Of a stretch of 5,881 nucleotides of DNA, positions 1 through 5,198 are shown piece by piece. The stretch spans positions 1 to 5,881 of the forward strand of contig CAMLQP010000191.1 in the NCBI GenBank assembly GCA_946482115.1, written 5' to 3'. The notes under the pieces are model-generated. The model did not search any database. It was not told the origin of the DNA and saw only the letters and a list, made by a program, of their open reading frames with translations. Position 1 is the first letter of the stretch, and each line of letters starts with the position of its first letter. Position numbers and translations under genes: made by a program. Source of the stretch: an uncultured Comamonadaceae bacterium (GTDB lineage: Bacteria > Pseudomonadota > Gammaproteobacteria > Burkholderiales > Burkholderiaceae).

Positions 1-780
1 AACGACTGGGCCGAGCGCATCCACCCCGATGACCGCGACCAGGTGGTGAACTTCTGCATCTCGCAGTCCCGGTGCGGCGTGGACCACGAGGCCGACTACC
101 GCGCCCTCACCAAGGACAACGGTTACGTGTGGATACGCGACGTGGTCCATGTGGTGCGCAACGCGCAAGGCGAGGTCGAGTCGCTGGTGGGCTTCATGTT
201 CGACATCAGCGAACGCAAGAAGACCGAGGAAAAGCTCCAGGCGCTGCAAAAGGAGCTGGAAGCGCTCTCGTTCAAGGACGGCCTCACCGGCATCGCCAAC
301 CGGCGCCTGTTCGATGCCAGCCTGGAGCGCGAATGGAACGCCGCGCGCGACAGCCGGCAGCCGCTCTCGCTGATCCTGCTCGACGTGGACCTGTTCAAGC
401 AGTACAACGACCTGTACGGCCACCTTCAGGGTGACCGCTGCCTGACCGACATCGCCCAGACCCTGGGCCTGGCCGCCGTGGGCCCGCGCGACGTGGTGGC
501 GCGCTTTGGCGGCGAGGAGTTCGTGATCCTGCTGCCCGAAACCGACGCCCAGGGCGCGCTGCGGGTGGCCGAGCGCTGCCGGCGCCTGATTGGCAAGCAG
601 GCCATACCCCACGCGCCGTCGCCGCACGGCCAGTGCGTCACGCTCAGCCTGGGCGTGGGCACGGTCATCCCGGACGAGGCTTCCTCGCTCAGCGCCTTCA
701 TCCAGGCGGTGGACCAGCGGCTGTACGCCGCCAAGCAGAACGGTCGCAACCGGGTGGAAGTGGTGGAAGGGGCGGCCTGA
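1..780 (+). CDS. PAS-GGDEF diguanylate cyclase, 5' end missing
   Basis: Makes the second messenger cyclic di-GMP from two GTP. The reading frame is open from base 1, so the gene starts left of the window and 259 residues are visible. The first codons give WAERIHPDDRDQV, typical of the late part of a PAS_3-type sensor fold, and the PAS/PAC part ends near DISERKKTEEKL (about 211-237). A short coiled-coil linker follows, then the GGDEF domain from about 270: DGLTGIANRR, the metal-binding LLDVDLFKQYND, and active site GGEEF at 508-522, so catalysis should be intact. The product-inhibition site RxxD, expected just before GGEEF, reads GPRD (481-492), so this enzyme probably lacks classic feedback inhibition. 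No EAL domain follows; the gene stops at TGA 778-780. Whether membrane segments lie upstream cannot be seen. It converges on a second cyclase gene. Confidence 0.95.
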   Translation, partial: NDWAERIHPDDRDQVVNFCISQSRCGVDHEADYRALTKDNGYVWIRDVVHVVRNAQGEVESLVGFMFDISERKKTEEKLQALQKELEALSFKDGLTGIANRRLFDASLEREWNAARDSRQPLSLILLDVDLFKQYNDLYGHLQGDRCLTDIAQTLGLAAVGPRDVVARFGGEEFVILLPETDAQGALRVAERCRRLIGKQAIPHAPSPHGQCVTLSLGVGTVIPDEASSLSAFIQAVDQRLYAAKQNGRNRVEVVEGAA

Positions 781-808
781 CCCGCTGCCCCCGCCCGAGG
801 CTCAGGCC
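774..808. terminator. inverted repeat spanning two convergent stop codons
   Basis: GGCCTGA (774-780) and TCAGGCC (802-808) form a perfect 7-bp inverted repeat around a 21-nt loop. Each arm contains the stop codon of one of the two converging cyclase genes. An alternative stem, GGGCGG 770-775 with CCGCCC 791-796, overlaps it. No T-run follows on either strand, so a bidirectional terminator is only a possibility; chance pairing in G+C-rich DNA is equally likely. Confidence 0.22.
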
Positions 809-2427
809 TGCGTTCCGTTGACCCGGAAGGTGTTGCGCCCGGCCGCCTTGGCCTCGTACATGGCGCTGTCGGCGTGCCGCATCAGCTCGGCCAGCTCGGT
901 GCCGTCGTGCGGGTAGCGCGCGATGCCGATGCTAGCGGTCACGCGCAGCGTGTGCCCCTCGACGATGCAGGGCGGCGCCAGGGTGGCCAGTATCTTGCGC
1001 GCCACCACCGAGATGTCGCTCAGGGTGTCGTCGCCCTCGACCAGCACCACGAACTCGTCCCCGCCCAGGCGCGCCATCAGGTCGCCCTCGCGCACGCTCA
1101 GCCGCAGGCGCAGCGCCACCTCGCGCAGCAGCAGGTCGCCCACGCGGTGGCCGTGGCTGTCGTTCACCAGCTTGAAGCCGTCGAGATCGACGAACAGGAG
1201 GTAGAACACCCCGCGCCGGCGCTCGACCCGGTGGCGGGTGCGGCCCAGCGCGTCCATGAACATCGCCCGGTTGGGCAGCCCGGTCAGCTCGTCGTGGAAG
1301 GCCCGGTGGTGCAACTCCTCCTGCTCGCGCCGGCGCTGGTCGATGTCGGTCAGCGCGCTGAGCACGCAGCCCTCACCTTCGAAGGCGATGGACTGCGCCG
1401 ACAGCAGCACCCAGAAGCGCTGGCCCTCGGTGTCCTTGAGCTCCAGCTCGTGCTCCTGCACCTGGCCGTCGCGGCGCATGCCCTCCAGCACCTGGTCGCG
1501 GTCTTCGGAGCGCACATAGAAATCCTGCGCGTGGTAGGGGCCGCGCCGCTCCGGCGGCATGCGCAGCCGGTTCGCCGCGCGGTCGTTCCAGTAGACCAGC
1601 GCTCCGTCCCGGCGGCGTACGATGAGGATGGGCAGGGGCGCGAACTTGAGCAGGCGGCGCAGCTGTTCCTCACTGTCCTGCAGCGCACGCTGGAAACGCG
1701 CGTTATGGCTGACGAGCCGGTGCGAGATCCAGTAGGCCACGGCCAGCAGCAGCGTCACCAGCGCCAGCAACAGGCCCTGCAGCAGCGTGTGGCTCTTGCG
1801 CGCGGCTTCGCCCAGCGACTGCGAGAACGCATCCTCCAGCGGGGTCAGGGCCTGATCGCGCTCGTCCAGCCGCAGCAGGAAGGCGCGTGTCGCGGCCGGG
1901 TCGGCCACGCCCGCCCCGACGGCGGCGTGTATCTCGTTGCCCAGGGCGATCAGCCGGTCGATCTGGGCGTCACCCTCGGCCCAGATCGATATGGCGCGGT
2001 CGATCTCCGGCATCCGGCGGAAGGTGCGGAACAGCATGACCATGCCGTCGATGTCTTCGGGGTGGTTGCGCCCGGCCAGGAAGCCCCGGGTCACCACCTC
2101 CAGGTCGGGATCGGGCTTTTCCAGCTCCAGGCGGGCCTGCCGGTCGCCCAGCACCACGGTCAGCGACTGCTCGTAGCGGCGCCAGTCGTCGGGCTCGTGC
2201 TCCAGCGCGTAGCGCGTGAGCGCCAGCACCGCCTGCTTCTGCGCCTTGGACCACATGCCCTCGCCGGCCACGTAGGCACGCCCGGCCGCCATGAGGTAGA
2301 GGCTGTAGCTGGCCAGCAGCAGGATCAGGACCACCACCCCGGCGAACAGCCAGACGATGACGATCAGGCCCCTGCCCTGCCGGGCATCCGGCTGGGGCGC
2401 GGGGTGGGGCTGGGCATCGGCGATCAA
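802..2427 (-). CDS. membrane-bound sensory diguanylate cyclase (periplasmic domain-PAS-GGDEF)
   Basis: A 541-residue inner-membrane cyclic di-GMP synthase. Order: short Pro-rich cytoplasmic start (1-20), membrane segment about 21-48, periplasmic helical region about 49-213, second membrane segment about 215-235, PAS about 251-365, GGDEF about 372-536. The GGDEF domain has DELTGLPNR (379-387), LFVDLDGF with metal-binding Asp, active site GGDEF (455-459; bases 1051-1065) and an intact inhibitory RxxD site REGD (446-449). The enzyme is therefore probably active and feedback-inhibited. The periplasmic part contains RAYVAGEGMWSKAQKQA and LELEKPDPDLEVV, a pattern I recall from other proteobacterial GGDEF and kinase sensors; its ligand is unknown to me. 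The start is TTG: it is the only start codon between the upstream in-frame stop (2491-2493) and the first membrane segment, and AGAGGT (2433-2438) lies 5 nt before it. No EAL domain is present. Confidence 0.95.
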   Translation of the reverse strand: MIADAQPHPAPQPDARQGRGLIVIVWLFAGVVVLILLLASYSLYLMAAGRAYVAGEGMWSKAQKQAVLALTRYALEHEPDDWRRYEQSLTVVLGDRQARLELEKPDPDLEVVTRGFLAGRNHPEDIDGMVMLFRTFRRMPEIDRAISIWAEGDAQIDRLIALGNEIHAAVGAGVADPAATRAFLLRLDERDQALTPLEDAFSQSLGEAARKSHTLLQGLLLALVTLLLAVAYWISHRLVSHNARFQRALQDSEEQLRRLLKFAPLPILIVRRRDGALVYWNDRAANRLRMPPERRGPYHAQDFYVRSEDRDQVLEGMRRDGQVQEHELELKDTEGQRFWVLLSAQSIAFEGEGCVLSALTDIDQRRREQEELHHRAFHDELTGLPNRAMFMDALGRTRHRVERRRGVFYLLFVDLDGFKLVNDSHGHRVGDLLLREVALRLRLSVREGDLMARLGGDEFVVLVEGDDTLSDISVVARKILATLAPPCIVEGHTLRVTASIGIARYPHDGTELAELMRHADSAMYEAKAAGRNTFRVNGTQA

Positions 2428-2432
2428 GGCAC

Positions 2433-2438
2433 ACCTCT
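2433..2438 (-). promoter_or_regulatory. ribosome binding site deciding a TTG start
   Basis: AGAGGT on the minus strand, 5 nt before the TTG at 2427. It supports the non-ATG start of the membrane cyclase; the next ATG would remove most of the first membrane segment. Confidence 0.6.
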
Positions 2439-2487
2439 GGCCGTGTGGGCGGTCTGGGCAGACGGGCTCGTGGGCTGACGGCCGGCC

Positions 2488-2516
2488 AGACTATCAAAAA
2501 AAGTAAAGTCAGCCAA
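2488..2516 (-). promoter_or_regulatory. candidate promoter for the membrane cyclase
   Basis: An AT-rich island in the 138-bp gap between the cyclase and the DUF2798 gene. On the minus strand TTGGCT (2511-2516) is followed by GATAGT (2490-2495, 15-bp spacer) or TAGTCT (2488-2493, 17-bp spacer), with a run of seven T between. The matches are weak. The T-run could instead belong to a terminator of the upstream operon, but no strong hairpin directly precedes it. Confidence 0.25.
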
Positions 2517-2550
2517 CCCGCCGCACCTGCCCGACCACCAGCCGACGTCG

Positions 2551-2565
2551 CCCGAAGCCTCCGGG
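2551..2565 (-). terminator. short hairpin just after the DUF2798 stop codon
   Basis: Read on the minus strand, CCCGGA-GGC-TTCGGG directly follows the stop codon and can fold into a 6-bp stem (one G-T pair) with a 3-nt loop. There is no T-run behind it; the nearest lies about 50 nt further on. It is a possible weak transcription end or a 3'-end stabiliser. Confidence 0.22.
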
Positions 2566-2793
2566 TCAGCCCTCGCGGGTCAGCCAGCCGACCGCCCGCC
2601 GCGTGAGCGGCGCCACCACCAGCACCACCGGAAACGCCACCAGCCAGGCCGTCAGCCAGGCGGTGGACCACAGAACGGGGAAATGGGGATCCAGGCCCAC
2701 CGCACGGTAGGTGGCAATGCCGGACACCAGCAAAGACATGAGGCTGGACAGGATCAGGCCAAAAAGCGCGGGGGCCAATTTCTTGGAAAACAT
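2566..2793 (-). CDS. DUF2798 family small inner-membrane protein
   Basis: A 75-residue protein with two predicted membrane segments, about 8-28 and 42-62, joined by a short loop and ending in a basic tail (TRRAVGWLTREG). FGLILSSLMSLLVSGIATYRA followed by a Trp- and Pro-containing second helix (AWLVAFPVVLVVAPLTRR) is the pattern of the DUF2798 family, whose function is not known; the family assignment is from memory of its motifs. The start is ATG 2791-2793, with no clear Shine-Dalgarno sequence before it. That would fit a second cistron translated together with the DUF2938 gene ending 58 nt upstream on the same strand. No promoter is apparent in that 58-nt gap, so both genes are probably transcribed from the MerR-type promoter at 3390-3420. 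Confidence 0.85.
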   Translation of the reverse strand: MFSKKLAPALFGLILSSLMSLLVSGIATYRAVGLDPHFPVLWSTAWLTAWLVAFPVVLVVAPLTRRAVGWLTREG

Positions 2794-2851
2794 GGTGTGA
2801 AACCCAACAGGTTGAAAGGGACAGAAAAGATGCCGGCCAATCGGGGCCCGC

Positions 2852-3346
2852 TCAGCGGGTCAGCCACCCGATGGCAACGGCCGAGAGGTACAGCCCGGCG
2901 CCAAACACCGCGTGGTTGGTCAGGCTGCGCAGGCTGTTTTTCAGCGGCGCCGGCGTTCTGGAGGAGGCAAAACCCGCCCCCATGGCCGGCTGCATCACGA
3001 ACAGCGGCAGCACAGCCGAGGCAATGCCAAAGGCCAGGGCCGGCCACAGGCGCGGGCTGTGCAACCAGCCCACGCCTTGCAACCCCACCAGCACGCCGGC
3101 GAAGGCCATGCCGACCAGGTAGTGCACCAGCCAGCCCAGGCCCCGCTCTGCCGGCACGGGCTGGGCCCGCGCCATGGTCGCGTGCACCCAGCGCCCGCGC
3201 AGCCCGTGCCCTATCCAGCGCCCGAGCAGCGCGAAATTCATGGTGGGGACGCCCAGCCGCCGCAACAGCAGCAGCCAGACATCCATGACCGCCGTCGCGC
3301 CCACGCCGAGCAGCGCGACGAGGGCCCAGTCTTGCAGTGAAAGCAT
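2852..3346 (-). CDS. DUF2938 family inner-membrane protein
   Basis: A 164-residue protein with about four membrane segments: 8-28, 70-90, 100-119 and 143-162. It matches the DUF2938 pattern: GVGATAVMD in the first helix, then NFALLGRWIGHGLRGR, GLGWLVHYLVGMAFA, the conserved FVMQPAMGAGFASSRTP (116-132), and LTNHAVFGAGLYL near the end. The family has no established function; its conserved His, Asp and Gln-Pro residues inside or beside membrane helices hint at transport or binding, which is inference. The reading frame stays open to 4075, but the true start is ATG 3344-3346: AAGGAG (3352-3357) sits 5 nt before it, a MerR-type promoter lies just upstream, and family similarity begins there. It is the first gene of a likely two-gene operon with DUF2798 and is divergent from merR. 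Confidence 0.9.
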   Translation of the reverse strand: MLSLQDWALVALLGVGATAVMDVWLLLLRRLGVPTMNFALLGRWIGHGLRGRWVHATMARAQPVPAERGLGWLVHYLVGMAFAGVLVGLQGVGWLHSPRLWPALAFGIASAVLPLFVMQPAMGAGFASSRTPAPLKNSLRSLTNHAVFGAGLYLSAVAIGWLTR

Positions 3347-3351
3347 GAAAA

Positions 3352-3357
3352 CTCCTT
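3352..3357 (-). promoter_or_regulatory. strong ribosome binding site of the DUF2938 gene
   Basis: AAGGAG on the minus strand, 5 nt before ATG 3346. It fixes the start of the DUF2938 gene, whose frame is otherwise open for another 729 bases upstream. Confidence 0.85.
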
Positions 3358-3364
3358 GTGTCAG

Positions 3365-3394
3365 TTGACCGCCGATGCGGTTGCTGGCTAATAT
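3365..3394 (+). promoter_or_regulatory. promoter of the merR-family gene
   Basis: TTGACC (3365-3370) and TAATAT (3389-3394) are 18 bp apart, close to sigma-70 consensus. Transcription would start near 3401, inside the operator palindrome, leaving a leader of about 27 nt. The -10 box shares bases 3390-3394 with the -10 box of the opposite promoter. Regulator bound at the palindrome would therefore be expected to repress its own gene. Confidence 0.65.
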
Positions 3395-3420
3395 AGAAGT
3401 TAAAGTTAACTTCAAATCAA
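3390..3420 (-). promoter_or_regulatory. MerR-type long-spacer promoter of the DUF2938-DUF2798 operon
   Basis: On the minus strand, -35 TTGATT (3415-3420) and -10 TATATT (3390-3395) are separated by exactly 19 bp (3396-3414). A spacer of 19-20 bp filled by a palindrome is the hallmark of promoters activated by MerR-family proteins, which twist the DNA to realign the two boxes. Transcription would start near 3383, giving a leader of about 37 nt before ATG 3346. Confidence 0.8.
3396..3413. promoter_or_regulatory. MerR-family operator palindrome
   Basis: GAAGTTAAAGTTAACTTC: two perfect 8-bp arms (3396-3403 and 3406-3413) around a 2-bp centre. It lies wholly within the 19-bp spacer of the minus-strand promoter and over the expected start point of the plus-strand promoter. 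It is the predicted binding site of the divergently encoded MerR-family dimer. Confidence 0.82.
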
Positions 3421-3427
3421 GCGGCAC

Positions 3428-3874
3428 ATGGACATATCCGAGGTGGCGAAAAGGTCTGGCCTGCAGGCTTCTGCGCTGCGCTATTACGAAAGCAAGGGCC
3501 TGATCCGGCCGCTGGCGCGCGACGGGGGCCGCCGCCGGTTCGCCCCGCAGGTGCTGGATCAGCTCGCCCTGATCGCGCTGGGCCAGTCCGCCGGCTTCTC
3601 GCTGGACGAGATACGGGACATGCTCACACCCGACGGCCAACCCGACATCGACCGATCCCTGCTGACGGCCAAGGCCGACGACCTGGACCGCAGGATCAGG
3701 CGCCTGAAAGCCGTGAGCGAAGGCCTGCGGCACGCCGCCGCCTGCCCCGCCCCCAGCCATGCGCAGTGCCCGTCGTTTCAGCGCCTGCTGAAGGCGGCCG
3801 CCATCGGCGCCCTTGGTGCGGCACACCCACCACTGGCACCCCGCGAGAAGGCGCAAGGGCCGGCTCAGGCGTAG
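3428..3874 (+). CDS. MerR-family transcriptional regulator with Cys-x7-Cys loop
   Basis: A 148-residue DNA-binding activator/repressor. It has the N-terminal winged helix-turn-helix of the family (MDISEVAKRSGLQASALRYYESKGLI, then RRRFAPQVLDQLALI), the AGFSLDEIRDML segment, and a dimerisation helix about 75-104. A C-terminal loop CPAPSHAQCPSF puts C106 and C114 seven residues apart, the spacing of the Cu(I)/Ag(I)/Au(I) loop of E. coli CueR (C112-x7-C120). A residue equivalent to CueR Ser77 cannot be placed with confidence, so metal sensing is a hypothesis. The last 25 or so residues are Ala/Pro-rich and probably unstructured. ATG 3428 is chosen because MDISEVAK is the usual MerR beginning; the Shine-Dalgarno match is weak. 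The gene is divergent from DUF2938-DUF2798, its likely targets, and probably controls itself through the shared operator. Confidence 0.93.
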   Translation: MDISEVAKRSGLQASALRYYESKGLIRPLARDGGRRRFAPQVLDQLALIALGQSAGFSLDEIRDMLTPDGQPDIDRSLLTAKADDLDRRIRRLKAVSEGLRHAAACPAPSHAQCPSFQRLLKAAAIGALGAAHPPLAPREKAQGPAQA

Positions 3875-4062
3875 CCCACCCAGCCCCTGAACGCCAGCCC
3901 CGCGTAGAACAGCGGCACGCCGGGCCGGGTCCACGCCCGACGAAGCGATGAACGCCGCATAACGCCCCAGCCACACCGGGCGGTCGTCCGGCGCCTGCGG
4001 AAAACTCAGGTGCACCGCCACGAACGACATGCCAACTGTTCGGCGAGAAGCTTGAGGCTCAT
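3865..4062 (-). pseudogene. possible short frameshifted coding remnant
   Basis: The region between merR and the methyltransferase gene has no intact gene, but its minus strand looks coding in pieces. One frame gives MSFVAVHLSFPQAPDD and then WLGRYAAFIASSGVDPA (4030 to about 3923) with G/C-ending codons. At about 3919-3932 the codon bias jumps to another frame, which gives GVPLFYAGLAFRGWVGYA and stops at 3865-3867. That last frame is the same as the one opened by ATG 4060-4062 (MSLKLLAEQLA), preceded by GGAG 3 nt upstream. So either two compensating frameshifts (about 4031 and 3925) broke a 65-residue gene, or one shift broke a 54-residue gene starting at 4030. The 3' end would overlap merR by 10 bp. 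I do not recognise the protein. It could also be chance openness in G+C-rich DNA, or a sequencing error. Confidence 0.3.
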
Positions 4063-4105
4063 AATCTCCGGCCACGCCCTGCGGCAGGGGTCAATCCGCA
4101 AGACG

Positions 4106-4126
4106 TGCCCTCGCCTCGGAGGGGCA
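4106..4126 (+). other. hairpin in the methyltransferase leader
   Basis: TGCCCTC (4106-4112) pairs with GAGGGGCA (4119-4126) around the loop GCCTCG, with one bulged G. No T-run follows directly (GGAGCGGCCTGTTT comes next), so it is not a clear terminator. It lies about 85 nt before the start codon and could be part of a regulatory leader or nothing at all. Confidence 0.3.
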
Positions 4127-4197
4127 GGAGCGGCCTGTTTGCCACTGCACAGGTTGCTTGCGCCGGCCCGGCATGGGGCATTCGTGCCGCACCACCG

Positions 4198-4203
4198 AAA
4201 GGA
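4198..4203 (+). promoter_or_regulatory. ribosome binding site of the methyltransferase gene
   Basis: AAAGGA, 7 nt before ATG 4211. It decides this start over earlier in-frame candidates, which would add about 67 unrelated residues. Confidence 0.7.
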
Positions 4204-4210
4204 TGTCGCC

Positions 4211-5173
4211 ATGAACTCGAAGCTTCCCCAACTGAGCGGCGGGCTTTTTCTGAGCGACGGGGGGCTGGAAACCTCCCTGGTGTTCCTCGACAAGATCGAG
4301 CTGCCCCATTTCGCGGCTTTCGTGCTGCTGGACTCCGAGCTCGGCCGGGAGCGCCTGCGCAGCTACTACCGGCCTTATCTGGAGTTGTGCGCCGACCTGC
4401 CGGACGCGGGGTTCATTCTGGAAACACCCACCTGGCGCGCCAATCCTGACTGGGCCAGCCTCCTGGGGGTGGATGCCGTCCGCCTGCGTGAAGTCAATAT
4501 CCAGGCCGCCCTCCTGATGCGCGAGCTGAGGGAACGCTGGGCGCCCCGCCTGGGCGGACCTGTGGTCGTCAGCGGCGTCATCGGGCCACGGGGAGATGGC
4601 TATGTCGCCACGGCACCGGACAGCGCTGCCGCGGCGGCGGACTACCACGCACCCCAGGCCGATGCGCTGGCTGCGGGCGGCGTGGACATGCTGAGCGCCG
4701 TGACCATGACATCCGCCGCCGAAGCGCTGGGTGTTGCCATGGCCGCGCACCGCGCCGGTGTTCCGGTTTCCATATCGTTCACGCTGGAAACCGACGGGCG
4801 ACTGCCCAGCGGTGAATCGCTGGAACAAGCGATCGAGACGGTGGATGCGTGGTCACCGCCTGCCTACTTTGCGATCAACTGCGCCCATCCCAGCCACTTC
4901 GCCGGTGTCCTTGCAACGGAGCGGCCATGGGTCCAGCGGATCAGGGGCGTGCGGGCGAATGCCTCGACCCGAAGCCACGCCGAACTCGATGCCTCCCCCG
5001 ATCTGGACATCGGAGATCCGCAGGATCTGGCCCAACGCTACCGGGGTCTCAAGAGCGCACTGCCCAACCTCGGGGTCCTGGGCGGGTGTTGCGGAACCGA
5101 CTGGCGGCACCTGCGCGCGATCAGGGACGTGTGGACCGGGGCGCCTGACGGCGTCAGCGGCCCATTTCGATAG
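4211..5173 (+). CDS. homocysteine S-methyltransferase family protein
   Basis: A 320-residue cytoplasmic enzyme of the Zn-dependent homocysteine S-methyltransferase family, which moves a methyl group from a donor such as S-methylmethionine, betaine or methylfolate to homocysteine, making methionine. The three zinc-binding Cys of the family are visible: C224 in AINCAHPSHF, and C293/C294 in GVLGGCCGTDWRHL near the C-terminus. The N-terminal motif reads LSDGGLETSLVF in place of the DGAMAT found in E. coli MmuM, and the SGVIGPRGDGY segment (121-131) is present. This points to a distinct subfamily whose methyl donor cannot be told from sequence, so no symbol is given. The frame is open upstream to 4010, but ATG 4211 is preferred: AAAGGA (4198-4203) lies 7 nt before it and similarity begins just after. 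The gene stands alone and converges on ygiQ with 25 bp between them. Confidence 0.92.
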   Translation: MNSKLPQLSGGLFLSDGGLETSLVFLDKIELPHFAAFVLLDSELGRERLRSYYRPYLELCADLPDAGFILETPTWRANPDWASLLGVDAVRLREVNIQAALLMRELRERWAPRLGGPVVVSGVIGPRGDGYVATAPDSAAAAADYHAPQADALAAGGVDMLSAVTMTSAAEALGVAMAAHRAGVPVSISFTLETDGRLPSGESLEQAIETVDAWSPPAYFAINCAHPSHFAGVLATERPWVQRIRGVRANASTRSHAELDASPDLDIGDPQDLAQRYRGLKSALPNLGVLGGCCGTDWRHLRAIRDVWTGAPDGVSGPFR

Positions 5174-5198
5174 ACCGTTGCCAGCCTGAAGCCAGCGC

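Larger units (their letters stand above)
3875..4210. other. 336-bp stretch without an intact gene
   Basis: Its left half holds the suspected minus-strand remnant (3865-4062). Its right half (about 4063-4210) is the leader of the methyltransferase gene. CATAAT at 4060-4065 could serve as a plus-strand -10 box, but no convincing -35 lies 16-18 bp before it. If used, the leader would be about 140 nt. I see no conserved core of the SAM-I, SAM-II, SAH or cobalamin riboswitches. No tRNA, repeat array or insertion-sequence end was found. Confidence 0.5.

Noticed and set aside
874..2478. A 534-codon plus-strand open frame opposite the membrane cyclase gene
   Set aside because: Its translation is rich in Gln, His, Ala and Val without any domain pattern, as expected for the complement of a G+C-rich gene. 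The minus strand encodes a complete, motif-rich cyclase over the same bases.
1970..2671. A 233-codon minus-strand open frame rich in Gly, Ala, Arg and Pro
   Set aside because: It overlaps the cyclase and DUF2798 genes in another frame, with low-complexity composition typical of a shadow frame in G+C-rich DNA.
3410..3415. TTGAAG (minus strand) as alternative -35 box of the DUF2938 operon
   Set aside because: It would be only 14 bp from the -10 box, too short, whereas TTGATT at 3415-3420 gives the 19-bp spacing expected for a MerR-controlled promoter.
3347..4075. Upstream extension of the DUF2938 frame to give a 407-residue protein
   Set aside because: The extension runs antisense through merR and through the operator region, shows no family similarity and ignores the strong ribosome binding site at 3352-3357. 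The start at 3346 explains the data.
4010..4210. N-terminal extension of the methyltransferase by 67 residues
   Set aside because: The extension is rich in Arg, His and Cys without family similarity, while ATG 4211 has a well-placed AAAGGA and begins just before the conserved domain.
5145..5157. Palindrome CTGACG-G-CGTCAG near the end of the methyltransferase gene, considered as a terminator
   Set aside because: It lies inside the coding sequence, the stem is only about 5 bp once a loop is allowed, and no T-run follows.
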